Source of the DNA: Sabellastarte sp. h YS-2021
Lineage: Eukaryota > Annelida > Polychaeta > Sabellida > Sabellidae
Length of the DNA stretch: 64,000 nt
Direction: 5' to 3'
NCBI GenBank assembly: GCA_964017235.1
Contig: OZ024931.1
Location: forward strand, 124,817,530 to 124,881,529
Each line of letters starts with the position of its first letter. Position 1 is the stretch's first letter. The position numbers and the translations under genes were made by a program. The notes beneath the pieces were generated by a model. It was not told the origin of the DNA and did not search any database. It saw only the letters and a program-made list of their open reading frames with translations. Below are positions 24,901 to 36,800 of this stretch, one piece after another.

Positions 24901-27900
24901 TAGCACACCAGATAGACAATGTTGATCATCAAATTCTTCAAGTACGATAATATTAAAGTATTTGAAAAGTTGAGTATACTATTGTGTGAAAACTATTCTA
25001 TTGAAATATAAAATATAAAATTTATTACTAAATAGCAAATGATATATGAGATATTATTATTCTGTATTGTTCCAAATTGAAGCTTGTGCCATAAAAATTG
25101 CCAAGCATTATATTTTTCAAAAATAAATATTCTCTTTTAGAAACATAATCTATCCTGCCCTTTCTCCTGCCCTTTCTCTGTTTTTGTGTATGTATTGATT
25201 TCAGCCTACTGATATTGCTGACAATCCTACATGTCACACTGGTGGCAGACCATACATCACCTACTGTGAGTATGACACACCTTTTGTCATCCTCAACTAC
25301 ATCTATGGAGGTGAATTGATAGCCCCAGACCGCTCAGATGATTCTCCTCCACCTGGAGAGGTGATGCTATAGTTTAAGATCTTTTGCGAATGTTTTAAAG
25401 ATTATTGTGCCTATTTGGAAACCTGCTGATTTGATTGGCTGCAATCAGATCACATGACCATGTTGATAACTCTGGTGATTCTTCTCTCCACTGGAAGAAT
25501 TTGTACTATTTTGGTCCTTTGTGTGTACTTCTGAGGTTGCTGTACCTCAATTTTAATATTTATTGAAATCAGATCACTTGATCCCTTATAAAGAGTAATA
25601 CCATCAGATTCTAATGAACATTGTGAGATTTATTGTCGCAATACAAATATAGATTTATTTATTTGATTCTAAATCATGGTAATCAGTTTATTCATTTAGT
25701 TATTTATTTATAGTTTTACGTCACTGCTAGTATCTTTGTATTGGTTATGGTGTGACAAGTAGTTTGTACTCTAACCCGCTAACCAACAGCAACAAACTTT
25801 TCCAGTTGAGGTTTGACTCGGATTCAAACTCTGGATCTCGGAGGTAGGAGGCGAGTGTGTTACCACTGCATCACTATTGGCCCTATCATAGTATTAAATG
25901 TTTTCTGTAAATGTAGATGGTGTGAACCCGACATAATGTGGATTTATAGTGCTCTAGCTGGTGTAGAAACATTGTCTAATATTTAGGCTCTTGTTTCTGT
26001 CACCTAACTATAATAACATGATATGTTTAGATTTAATTTTGCTGATAGCAACAATTACCTGAAACATATGTGACAAGCAAATGAATTTCAATTGTGTTGT
26101 AGTTACGGCTGTATGATCAGACTGAGTTTTTGGAAGGAGATCACAATGAGCATGGAGTGGGTGATAGTGGATACATCTACATACCTTCTGCCTGTGCCTC
26201 TGGAGAAACCTGTAATCTTTAATCTCCTTTAAAAAAACTGACAGTTTAGAGTTAATGTTTAATATTTCAATCGACAGTCATACTAGAACAGACCCTTGCT
26301 ACATGTTCAATTTTCACATGTACTGGGTTCGAACCTGAGACCATGGAAATGAGATTCTTGGGCTTAAATGGCAATTTGGTTCACCACTCAATAGGTGCCT
26401 CTGACATAAACTGAAAACGCCTCTCTTCTTTAATTTAAAGTCTAAATGCTACCATATGATTAGCCAGATTGTGCAGAAGTGATACATTTTGTATCAATGG
26501 TTGTAAAGGTCTAAGATGTAACATTTCTTTCCCTGTTATGTAAACTGGATGTATGACAGTTTAATATTTATGTCCGTGTAAGTTTTAAAAGTCACAGAGA
26601 AGCATAAGAATCCATGGTCTAAAAGTCAGACATAACATGATGTATGAAAAATTTTTGTTCTTTCTGTAAATTTAAATGTATGTACAAATTAAGGGTAGGT
26701 AGTATGTTATGTCCATCGTATGGACACAACAACTTCATATCACATACCCCTTGATGTATCCTCACAAATATGGATGTCACAATGATTCCTCTTTATTGTG
26801 CAATGTCTAAAGCAAGTTTGTTGTACTACTGTCAACATAAGGATATTATAGAATTCGTTCTGGCATTAAACAAATTGCCCTTAATGTTAGGCTTTTTAAA
26901 TTAGCATATACTCTAAAATGGGGTTCCATGTTCAACACGTTGTCTTGACCATTATTTGATTGACCATGTCGGAAAGCAAAGGCCAGTAAAAGTCCGGAGA
27001 ATAGCAAACTGTTTTGATATTGTTCAAAAGGTGGCAACTTTGCTTTCTGAAATTGGGATCTTCCACTGACTAATGTCACTAAGTTAAATTGCAGAGATTG
27101 GGACACACTCCAGTTCAATCCTACCGTTAATACGTTCAATTGTATTCCTATTGTATGATCCTGAAATATCATATCAGTAATCCATCTGATCATATTGAAA
27201 TTGTTTAGGTCTGGGGCAGAAGTCTTGTAGATGCCACGTTCAGTCGGAATTGATGGGGATTAGTTCTCAGACAAATTGGATAGTTTCCATTGTACATAAT
27301 CATAAGGTTTATTATCCATTTGCTCTTTTTGTCCTTTGTACCTAAATCCATCCAAACTTTAAAGTCCGGGCATCTGTTGCTTCACGCCTTGAATATGAAA
27401 GCAGTTATCAAATTGGTAAGTGATCTAAGTAAATTGCCAACTCAGACCTTAGCTATTTAGAATCATAAGTACAATACTTGTGCTTCTTCTGTAAGCTGTC
27501 TGTTAATTTGTTTGCCTTTGGAAATAAAGACAAATTCTTGCACCAAACTTGAAGTTTATACATATTCTTATTTTTGTAGCATGCCGCCTTCACGTAGCAT
27601 TACATGGCTGTGACATGCACAGGGGAGCTATCGGTGATGCCTGGGCAACGCTTACTGGTTACAATGAGGTGGCGGAACTCAACAACATTGTCATCATGTA
27701 CCCACAAGCCACCAGCACCCTGCCCGGCAACCCTGCCAACCCTTGGGGATGTTGGGACTGGTGGGGCTTCACAGGATCTAATTATGGTATGCAATAGATA
27801 AGCTAACAGCATAAGTAACTCACTGCTTACACATCAATGAACCATACCAGCGCCACCAATATTTGACAGGGAAACATTTAGACTTACTTGGTAACACCCT

Positions 27901-29169
27901 CTCAGCCCTTAATTTCTAGCTTTGATTCCCAGGTGAGATTTGAAGTGGGAAAGCCAGTAGTTATTGACCAATGCCCAAGGTTTTTCAGTTAAGAATTTTG
28001 ACCAACTAGTATGCACTGTTGTCCTCCACCTCCTCTAGCTGTAGTGATATGACCAATAAAATGTGTTCAGAACAGTATCAAAACCACAAAAAGAAAGCAA
28101 TCAGTTATTCATAGTTTGTTAGCTTGTCTGTGAGTGTGTCCAGCCAGCTGACACTCAGTGACTGGTTAGGTAAACAGATTTCAATTTATTTTTTAACGTT
28201 TTTCATTACCCTTCAGAGGACAACACAAAAACAAACGATAAAATATCTCTTTTTCTTGTAAAACATATAGGTATTTTAAATCTGTGATATGCAGAGATTA
28301 CATGCAATCGCGATGCATTTTTATAAAATAACATGTGTTTTTACTTGAGATTGATGAGATTTACTTGGTAGAATGAAGTAAAACAAATATAGACCCACTA
28401 TTATAGACTATTCCTTACATTTAACAATGTGTACTTGGAATCTTGGTTTGTGGTTTTGAATCTAACTTTTGAATAATACTACAGATCAAATGCTGACCAC
28501 GATGTTCACGAAATTTTCAGGTTGATTTCCTTTTGGTTATAGTCCCAATCTGTAGAAGAGTTGGCTATTAAGCATACACTGAATTGTAGAAACCATGGGT
28601 GTGTATAGAATAACTGTCACAAATTGTGTGTCATCTTTGAACAAGCATTCAATCATTACCATAAAAATGCCAAATACTATTGATACAATATTTTCTGCAA
28701 ACATATTTCTACAGTTTAAACTTTACACACTTAACATAGAATACTTCATCTACAATGTAATGTGTTAAACTATTATATGTCAGTGTTATCAGACTTAAAC
28801 ACTTCCCACCCCTGAGATCGGAGTTCAAATCCTGACCCCACCCCGAGTCGGAAAGCTGGGAGTTCCTTGTCTGTTTGTCGACGGTTTGCAGCATCAAACC
28901 TTGAACAACTATATCTACTAGTTTCCTCAGCCCTCGTGACTACCCATCACAAATACAAAGGTACTGGGTGTGATCTAAAACGATAAACAAATGTTACACT
29001 TAAAATTTACATGTAGCTTTGCAACTATTGTTCAGCTCCACCAAATCTTGTTATGTTGTTTCATTTTGTTGGTTTAGTGACGAAATCATCCCTTCAACTG
29101 GATCCTATGGCTCAAATGATCGACAGGGTAGCAGGAACAAATGCAGCACCACTAAATCAGCAACATTGA
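18918..29169 (+). CDS. Secreted poly(3-hydroxybutyrate) depolymerase-like esterase, copy A, eight exons
   Basis: Exons are 18918-18984, 21160-21282, 22132-22320, 22756-22841, 25205-25360, 26103-26211, 27580-27786 and 29078-29169. Together they make 1029 bp, an uninterrupted 342-aa protein. Residues 1-18 form a signal peptide (MLLVYVLLFVSV...FSQ). The lipase box GFSSG puts the nucleophile at Ser38. AWDTTVQPG gives Asp121 and FHIFPTD gives His153. HVALHGCD and GCWDWWG match the conserved core of the single-domain fungal/bacterial PHB depolymerase family, whose usual length is similar. Such enzymes hydrolyse extracellular poly- or oligo-(3-hydroxybutyrate); activity on polymer here is inferred. 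Exon 2 ends at a GC donor (GCAG|GCAAGT). Multiple cysteines fit a secreted protein. Eight exons show the gene belongs to the animal genome and is not bacterial contamination. A tandem sister gene follows at 33865. Confidence 0.9.
19905..20160. repeat. Two diverged copies of a ~125-bp repeat in intron 1 of depolymerase copy A
   Basis: Both units (about 19905-20035 and 20036-20160) contain a GATC/TTGGGATnTGAA-type start, AAATCATGnG, an AGGATCAGACTTGA or GGCTCAGATTTGA segment and TTCAAGnTCA. The similarity is imperfect but ordered. Confidence 0.6.
20414..20582. repeat. 37-bp perfect tandem repeat followed by a degenerate tandem repeat
   Basis: 20414-20450 and 20451-20487 are identical (each starts GTTGCATGATAATTTCC). 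They are followed directly by two partial units sharing GTCAATGACTnA, AGAATCAnTTTTCCCTG. This lies in intron 1 of depolymerase copy A. Confidence 0.9.
20775..20840 (-). mobile_element. Remnant of a CR1/L2-type LINE 3' tail
   Basis: On the - strand it shares CTTAGAGTCTGTCA followed by AGA.TAAGTG with the tail of the LINE fragment at 11871-12025. Only the tail survives. Confidence 0.5.
21430..21500 (-). mobile_element. Fragment of SINE family 2
   Basis: The reverse complement contains a B-box-like GGTTTGAATCCAGTCC preceded by CCTCTAATGCTGT, as in the other family-2 copies of this window. Confidence 0.45.
22931..23070 (+). mobile_element. tRNA-derived SINE, family 1 (diverged copy)
   Basis: It shares the order of GGTGGCC, GGCATCTAATCACAGGCTG, CACCTCTGTG-GGGTTCGA (B box), a CTCTGGCTATTGAATG core and a CCCCAACTTTGACTT end with the better preserved copy at 42123-42279. 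It lies in intron 4 of depolymerase copy A. Confidence 0.8.
23071..25204 (+). other. Rest of intron 4 of depolymerase copy A
   Basis: No coding exon or clear transposon was seen; short open frames on the - strand around 23449-23797 match no family. The total intron is 2.36 kb, against 8.83 kb for the same intron in copy B. Confidence 0.5.
25695..25890 (-). mobile_element. tRNA-derived SINE, family 2
   Basis: Read on -, it starts GGGCCAATAGTGATGCAGTGG (A-box region), has ACACACTCGCCTCC and a B box GAGTTTGAATCC, then the family body. It lies in intron 5 of depolymerase copy A. Confidence 0.75.
27870..28030 (+). mobile_element. SINE family 2, body only
   Basis: GTGGGAAAGCCAGTAGTT, ACCAATG..CAAGGTTT and GACCAACTAGTATGCA follow the same order as in the copy at 30708-30985, but the tRNA-like head is decayed. 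It lies in intron 7 of depolymerase copy A. Confidence 0.6.
28770..28975 (+). mobile_element. SINE family 2, diverged copy
   Basis: It carries ACTTCCCACCCCTGAGATCGG, a B-box-like GGAGTTCAAATCCTGACC, then GGAAAGCTGGGAGTTCC, GACGGTTTGCAGCA and CTAGTTTCCTCAGCCC, all characteristic of the family. It lies in intron 7 of depolymerase copy A. Confidence 0.7.
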
Positions 29170-29273
29170 GACTGCAGTTCAATACTATGAACACTACATG
29201 AAAACCTGCAAATGTTTCTATAAAATTAAATATTATAAACGGACTATAGGTTTTGTCAATTTCAGTTCCTACT

Positions 29274-29279
29274 AATAAA
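29274..29279 (+). terminator. Polyadenylation signal of depolymerase copy A
   Basis: AATAAATAAA lies about 105 bp after the stop codon at 29169. Confidence 0.6.
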
Positions 29280-30119
29280 TAAAAAGTCAAGGCTATTTTG
29301 TTATTTTTGTTAGCAGTTCACTTAGCTTATTCAGGGACAGATGCTGTTTTTGCTACTATTTTTACATGCATGGAAACAGTTAGCCATAACAGTTGAAAAC
29401 AGTAGCAAATTTGGCATCACTAATTCAGCAACACTGAAGGTCCTTACTTTAGAAAAATAATAAATACGCATAGCATAGCTTTTACAGTGTTACTAAATAT
29501 TCCTTTTATCATGCCTAGCACCTATGCTAACAAATTGTATGGTGCACAGAATAACTGTACAAATTGTCTCCATCATTATCCAAGCATGGGCTGTTAACAT
29601 TAAAGCCCGGATATTATTAACACAATTTGTAGAAAACATATTTGTGACACCTCAAGATGCATTATAAACCTAATACATTAGTATTTACATGGGTTAGCAT
29701 GAAGTGGGTCTATTTTTCATGCTTTTAGTGCTGTGTCAAATCTAAACGACAGCGAAACACAATATTTGGGAGACCTGAAGAAGAGAGTAACATTAGTAAC
29801 TACAACTAAACAATTTACACATAACTTGATTGTTTCAACTAAAATTGAACAAAACTTTGAAAAACATCTTGGGTAAATACGGAAGCAATGAGCTGCCAAA
29901 ATTGATTTTATATTAAGTCAAATATACAACTGACTGACTCATATAAATGACTTACTATCTAGTATATACACCTTAGTATCTCATATATACAACTTAGTAT
30001 TTACGAAATCATCCCTTGATGTGAGTGATGAGTGATGAAAGTGATGAGAGCATCCCTGAGTTGCAAGCTATCACAAGCCCACAGAGCATAAGATAGTGGA
30101 GGAGTTTCCTGATCAAAAG

Positions 30120-30680
30120 CCATTTCTTTGTCTGATCTTTGTAACCTCATGTTTGGAGTTCCTTTAGGTTCTGTTTTTGGCCCTTTGCTGTTTTCACAGT
30201 ATATTGCCCTCCTCAGCTTGCTGATGTTTAACCACAAAGGTATTAAGTTTCATTTTTACTCTTTGACACCCAGCTTTATGTGCATTTGTGTCACAAGAAT
30301 GCCTTTTCTATTTTGAACAGTTGCATAACTGCATGCATGCTGTAAAAGCTGACTGAGTTGTTCAAAAACCTGGATGTGTGGTTCAACTGTGATTTTCATT
30401 GTCTAGACATGTCCAGAGTGTCTGCAAAAGTTGTTCCATGCAACTAAGACAATGAAGGCAGGTCAGGCAGTTTCTAACTCATGATGCTTCTATACTGAAG
30501 GCTAATGCCCTTGTCAGTTGTAAGTTGATTACTTTATTTCAGTAGTCTTTCTAAGTACAATTTATTTAAATTACAATATATCCAAAATATTGCGGCTAGA
30601 ATTGTATCAAAAACTGTTGTATAAAGAAGAATTAACTTCATTTCTTAAGAAATTGCATTGACTGCCTATTAAACATCTCT
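30120..30680 (+). mobile_element. Decayed CR1/L2-clade LINE fragment (RT palm and C-terminal part)
   Basis: The + frames read GVP-GSVFGPLLFSQYIA at 30150-30210, then an FHFY...TQLY-like stretch (the YADD box region). Further on is LFKYI-QNIAARIV-like coding at about 30570-30620. Several stops and frameshifts break it. Confidence 0.75.
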
Positions 30681-30690
30681 CATATTTCAA

Positions 30691-30985
30691 GGGGGGGGGG
30701 GGGGGGGCATGGTGGCGCAGGGGTAACACACTTGCTTCCCACTTCTGAGGTCGGCGGTTCAAACCCTGGATCCCTATGTGGGAAAGTCAGTAGTTTCTTA
30801 CCAATGGTCAGCAGTTTACAGTACAGAACCCTGACCAGCTGTATGTAATGGTTTCCTCTGAAAGGTAGAGTGTGGCTACGGAGAGTGGGAAGACAATGCT
30901 GAGCAGCTGATGGAATGGAAGGACAGTCAGCATCTGATACTGTCCTCAATCTGTTGACCTCCTTATGTGCCAAAAATGTTCACTG
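30691..30985 (+). mobile_element. tRNA-derived SINE, family 2, preceded by a G17 run
   Basis: After 17 consecutive Gs (30691-30707) come GCATGGTGGCGCAGGGGTAA (A box), CACACTTGCTTCCCACTTCT, then the B box GGCGGTTCAAACCCTGG and the family body (GTGGGAAAGTCAGTAGTTTC; GGTTTCCTCTG). It is inserted right after the LINE fragment. Confidence 0.85.
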
Positions 30986-31049
30986 TCAAGATGTGTGTGT
31001 TGCAATGTACTCAGGGGGTTTGACATGAAGGATTGCGTGAATCAAGCAT

Positions 31050-32275
31050 CTATGTAAAGCCCCTGTTCCACCAAAAGATTAAGGCCCGATCCTGTCTGGG
31101 ACCCTTATGCCCTTGTTCCACCAAAGGATTAAGCCCCGATCCTGTCGGCGACCCTTAATCGTGGGTAGTCTTGGAAAAAATGGAAAAAAAATTGACCAAT
31201 GGGGTGGAAGACAGAATCGGTATGAAGGTCTGGGATTAACTACAGATCGGCCTCAGGACGCCCCAGGAGGCCCCAGACAGTCCCTAACTGGTCTGGGACT
31301 AAGAACCGACTAAGCCATTTTTGTGGTCGGTTTGAACCACGATCCTGTCGTAGACAAACCGACTGGGTCCCAGGACGCCTCAGGCCTCCTGGGACTAAGA
31401 GCCGACTAACCCAGGATTAAGTCCCGACCCCACAAGGTGTCCTGAGGCGTCCCCAGGCGTCCCCAGACCGAGATAGCCGATTTTTGTTTTGCAATGGGAC
31501 TAAGGGTCGCAGGAGGCCTGGGACTAAGAATAGAGGGTCTGGGACTAAGGGTCGGCGACTAAGGGTCGCAGGCGGCCTGGGACCACATAGGACTGTGTAA
31601 ATTTGATCTGAGGAGGCCTGAGGACGCCTGGGACTGGACATTTTGTTTATGGCGGGAAAAAATAATCGGTTGGGGTCGTGTGAAATATCAAACATGTTTG
31701 ATTTCTCACACGGCCCCAACCGACCACAACCGACCCTTACAGAAGGTCTGGGACTAAGCAAATATTTCAAACCGACCCTCAAAAACCCTTAATCGGGAGC
31801 CTTAGTCGTGTGGTGGAACACCCACATTAATCGTGCACAGTCGGTGGAAAAAAAACAAAAATGGGCGGGAATACTGAGTCGGTATTGAAGTCTGGGATTA
31901 AGTACAGATCGTCCTCAGGAAGCCTCAGGACGCCTCAGGCGGCCCCAAACAGTCTGGAATTAACAACCGGCCTCCTGGGACTAAGCTAGGGAGGTCTGGG
32001 ACTAAGGGTCGCAGGCGGCCTGGGACAACACACGACTGTGTAAATTTGGGTCTGAGGAGGCCTGAGGACGCCTGGGACTGGATATTTTGTTGACGGCGGG
32101 AAATATGAATCGGTTTGAGTCGTGAGAAATATCAAACATGTGTGATTTGCACACAGCCCCAACCGACAACAACCGACCCTTACAGAAGGTCTGGGACTAA
32201 GCAAATATTTCAAACCGACCCTCAAAAACCCTTAATCGGGAGCCTTAGTCGTGTGGTGGAACACCCACATAAAGT
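31050..32275. repeat. GC-rich tandemly duplicated palindromic element (non-autonomous transposon-like)
   Basis: It differs sharply from its A+T-rich surroundings. Unit 1 (about 31110-31825) and unit 2 (about 31830-32270) share ordered words (CTGGGATTAA, CTCAGGACGCC, GTCTGGGACTAAGGGTCGCA, AGGCCTGAGGACGCC) and almost identical last 100 bp ending GTGTGGTGGAACACCCACAT. Each unit holds a hairpin centred on AAACATGTnT (31666-31723 and 32110-32166). The left edge carries TGTTCCACCA (twice) and the right edge TGGTGGAACA, so TIR-like ends are present. Open frames in it (for example 31417-31782 on -) are by-products of the repeat. Confidence 0.75.
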
Positions 32276-32279
32276 AATC

Positions 32280-33864
32280 GAGTGAGTTCAGATGAGGAAG
32301 CGTTTGATAATGAAGATGACTATTATGATTAATAGGTTTGGAATCCACATAATGTGTTGCAAATTTATATATACTGTGAAATAAGCTTCTCCTTGATTGT
32401 TTATGGTGTTAGAGAAATATTAATAAACATTTTAGTGCCTAACTGATGCCAATTGCACACTGATAGAGTTATGTATCCTTATACAGGTGTTATATTAATT
32501 ATACAAATATATAAAAGATGTTCTAATTGAATAATTGTAAAGTTAAAGTAATCATACTGTTCACAAATTAAGTGTTTTGTTTTAATACATCTAATTCTAG
32601 TTTTAAATATTTCAGTAACCATATTAAATAAATAATGACATTGATAAAACACATGAAATCATGCCAAAAATTGTTTTACCATTTAGGGGTAGGGATAACA
32701 TTGTCTGCTGTAGTAAGGTGAATATAGATTTTACAGAGTATATAATTAGTTATTTGAATTGCTAAATAGATTCTGAATAAATCTAATGGGATATTACATG
32801 CCATAGAGTTATGTAAGCATTTAAAACATTTCTAAAGTAATCAACCAACACTTTTATCAAAAACAAAATAATTTACTTCTGCTGGGAATCAGGCATGTAC
32901 TAGAATTGCCACCAATAACACTGTTATCAATGTAAAATATAAAACACTTTTTGATGACAAGGATTTCAACTTTATCATCATTGTGGAAAAATATAATGTT
33001 GAAGGAACAATTTTGACCAAATTCCAATAACTTTTGAGTATGTGTACATTATATTCATATTACTTTATTTTACAAAATAAGTATATTAGGTGAGTGGTAT
33101 AAAATGCATGACAGCATGCATAAAGCTGCCACTGATACACTGCTATCATGTATTTTGTAACTCTATAGATGGATACCTTGCCAAAATAACCATGAGTATT
33201 TTTCCCTAATTTGGTACCGACCAACCATGCTGGATCATGGACTACCATGAATTCAAATGACTTTTTTGTCATGGAAGGATACGTTCTGTGTATAGCATTT
33301 AATTCATCATGCAAATCAATGAAAAATGTTTAAACTATGTCATACAAAAACTTACATTGTAGCCACGAGATACTAAGTCTGATATAGGGGATATTTAGTT
33401 GTATATCCTACTTTATGTAAAATAAATTTTGGCAGCTCAGAGCTTCCATAGTAAAACCGTGCAGTTTAAAATAAATTTTACATATCTCGTGTTGCCTTTT
33501 TAAATCTTTCTGAAGTTTCTGGGAAGTGAAAATAAAAAATTACACTTTTCTATTGAACATACATAAATACAACCAAATTTGATATTATATGATGTAGTTT
33601 CGTACTATGTGTGTTTACCAATCAGTTTCACGTACATGTATGTAGTATTTTACTAATTTTATGCTAACTTATGTTAGTAATATTGCCTGTGAAATGTTGA
33701 TTTAGTTTTCCTGCTTTTTAAGTACACCTATCTGTGAAAGATCATATGTTTCAGGCTTCTACACATTCTGTTATCTATAGTACAGACTCACACAAGACGG
33801 AGGTAATTACAATCTGTTATGTGATAGCAATGAAGAAGCAGTAAAATTGTAGTACATTGAAAGC
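32280..33864. other. Gene-free stretch before depolymerase copy B
   Basis: A+T-rich, without a recognised exon or transposon. It should contain the promoter of the gene starting at 33865; no core promoter motif was assigned. Confidence 0.45.
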
Positions 33865-36800
33865 ATGTTGTTCAGAATCTCGACTTTATTACTGGTGTTT
33901 GGAGAAGTGTCGTCTCAAGCAGCACCTCTTGGTATAGTGAACAGTTTATGCAAAAATATTCTTAACTCACAGAATGCATTGCTATTTTGGGTGTACACAA
34001 AAATGATGATTATGTTGAAAAATAATTAAGTTTAGATTAACTATTTTAAGCCACGTTTATGGAATGTTATTAAATCTTAGAGCAAGATAATAAACAATTA
34101 TTTTGATATATCAGAAAGTGTTGTAATTGTTTTGCTAATTCTAGAACCACTCAACATAGACCAGGATGCTATATCAGTCTCTGGATTTTCAACTGGAGGC
34201 TCCATGGCTCATCAGCTCCATGTAGCTTACTCCAGTCTCTTCACTGGAGCAGCAGTCATGGCTGGGGGTGAGAAAACTTTACAGTAAAAAATGTGAAATT
34301 ATTAACCATAACACCATTTTCATACATTTGATTGAGTAGTTCAGTAAAGAAGTGTACAGATTTCAGCCAAGTTTGTTTAATCACTCAACATTCACCCCTG
34401 TGGTCAGGGTTCTAAGCTGTGGATGTAAAAGCCCAACTGTTGGACTTTGGATCAAGATGGCATTCGTATTACAGGGTGTGTGGACAGTTATTTCATCATA
34501 ATTCCTAGAGATTTATCAAGTTTGTCAAATGATGTCAACTCTACTTACCATAAAATTAAAGAATTGGTTTGAGTGATTACAAAATAGTACCCCCCCCCCC
34601 AAAAAAAAAAAAAAAAAAAAAAAATAATAATAATGTAGCATAGATACATTGCAACTGCTCCATGTATATCATAATAAAATAAAACGTCATTTTATTAATT
34701 TCGATAAGAGAAATATACACTATTTAACACAACATATGAAGTAAATAACACAAAGTATCAGATAATGGTGGCAGAAGCATTCTATGTTCAATATTCAATG
34801 TCAAAAAGTAACTTTGGGTAAATAATTATTTCTGTGTTATTTTTGTCTAACTTTAGTGAATATAATTTATGTTATGTTTGGTCTTTTCACAATGTCGTCC
34901 CCTGTTGTGCATTGCAGGAAATAGAAGAACAAACACACCGGCCTTCATTTCATGTCAGTCCGGCCTTGTTGACATGTGCAACATTCAATGTTATCACACA
35001 GTTAAACATCATTCATATACTATTATTATCTTAGCAACGATGACTGATCATAAGCTGATAATCTTTAACATTTTGTGGGTTAACAAATATGGTGGCATGA
35101 TTTTATACTTAAATAAAATAATACTCTAATTTCAATAAAAGTGAACAAGTTATTGCTTGGCAGAACTTGTTGGAAAGTAGATACAGTTTTTGTTTCTTCT
35201 TTTTAGCTTGATGTATCTAATAGGCGATGATACAGATGTGTGTTACCACTCTATTGCATTGATCAAATTTATATTTTTTCCATTTTCATAGTCCCATATT
35301 ACTGCGCAGAGATCCATGGAATGGTAGACTGCTCAGGTTCTCCAGAGATCATCAATACCACCACCAGCCAGGCCATTGCTGAGCAATATGCAAATGAAGG
35401 GGAAATTGATGACCTCATCAATATGGCGGATGACCAAATATGGGCATACACTGGTGCTTGGGATACTTCCATTTTGCCAGGTGATATGTCTTGTTAGCCG
35501 GGTGATGTCTGCTGTATATATTTTTTTTCAGTGGAGGAAAGACTTACAGGTTTTGATTGATCATTTGAAACGCTCAAACATTATAAAATGTCGGATTATT
35601 TTTCATTATATTTATAAATTTGAAGGGAATACTGAGACAAGAAAACATCTAATGCCTTTGTATAATCAATAAGATTATACCAATCATAAGACACACCAAA
35701 ATGTAGTGGGTAATACACTCTCCTCCTGCTTCGGAGGTTTTTGGTTTTATTCCTAGCCGGGTCTTCAGTGGAAAAGTTTGAAGTTGCCTGCTGGTGGCCT
35801 TTGGTGTCAATGCAAATCCCCACCAACTAGTATGCATTGATTCCCTCCATCCCTCCCAAGTAAACACGAAGATTTAACATGTACAATGTGTTGAAAGTGA
35901 TGTTGCAACCGACTCAATTCATCCAGCGGTAAATATACGGATATAATAATATAAAGATGTATGCTATGGCAAATAGAATTATCTTGAAAATCAGATGAAG
36001 TGCTGTATATATATATATAGTATTATGCATTATATTATCCAGTATTCATATTGTTAAATCTTTCACAGAGGCAGCAAGCAAGGTGGCTGAGTTCTATGAC
36101 AAGTATAGTAACAACGTCCTCTTGCAGAACACGCTGGAAGCAGAACATGTAGTTGTAAGGATTTTTACACCTTTTCAGCAATTAATATAACTTATTGCTG
36201 TATTCCCCGGACTACCCCCTCAGTGATATGATCAATACAATATCTTAAACAGCTATGTCCAACCCAATCAATTAATTTTCCAAGAATACTACATAAAAAC
36301 AGCAAAAATAAAAGCAACATATACACAGGGTATAAGAATCAAACAGGCTCAAGATCATCATACTATATATCTAATGAGTCACTTCACACAAAACAAGTCA
36401 AACAAAACAAACATACAATTTAAACAGTGATACTGATGAAGTAGCAGAATATGTTTGGAGTGTTTTCTCTCACAATGATTTTATGACCCAGTAGATGATT
36501 CCACAGAAAATACTTTGTGATAAGTTATTTGTCACGATTGTCTTTGTAAATTGCTTTTGTCATTTATCCAGATCTAGGTATAATTATAATCATATTTTGA
36601 AATGTATCTCATAGGTCTTAGTCACTTGCAAAATGTGGCCAAAACCCTAGAAAACTTCTTACTGCTGACATTGTTAACCTCTGACAAGGAGGTTTATGGA
36701 ATTCGAGATGTTTATTTGTTTATTTGAAAACTTTTGAAGTATATTGGTCAGTCAGTTTGTATATTTGTATCTATGTGTGTATGTTTGTTTGTTTCATGAT

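Noticed and set aside
26846-27193. 115-codon frame on -
   Set aside because: It lies in intron 6 of depolymerase copy A. No domain, homolog or splice support was recognised.
18918-29169. Bacterial contamination as the source of the PHB depolymerase
   Set aside because: Eight exons with matching GT/GC-AG junctions, introns with animal SINEs and a spliced sister gene rule this out.
31417-31782. 121-codon frame on -
   Set aside because: It is produced by the repeated GC-rich words of the palindromic element and recurs in the second unit at 31986-32225; not a gene.
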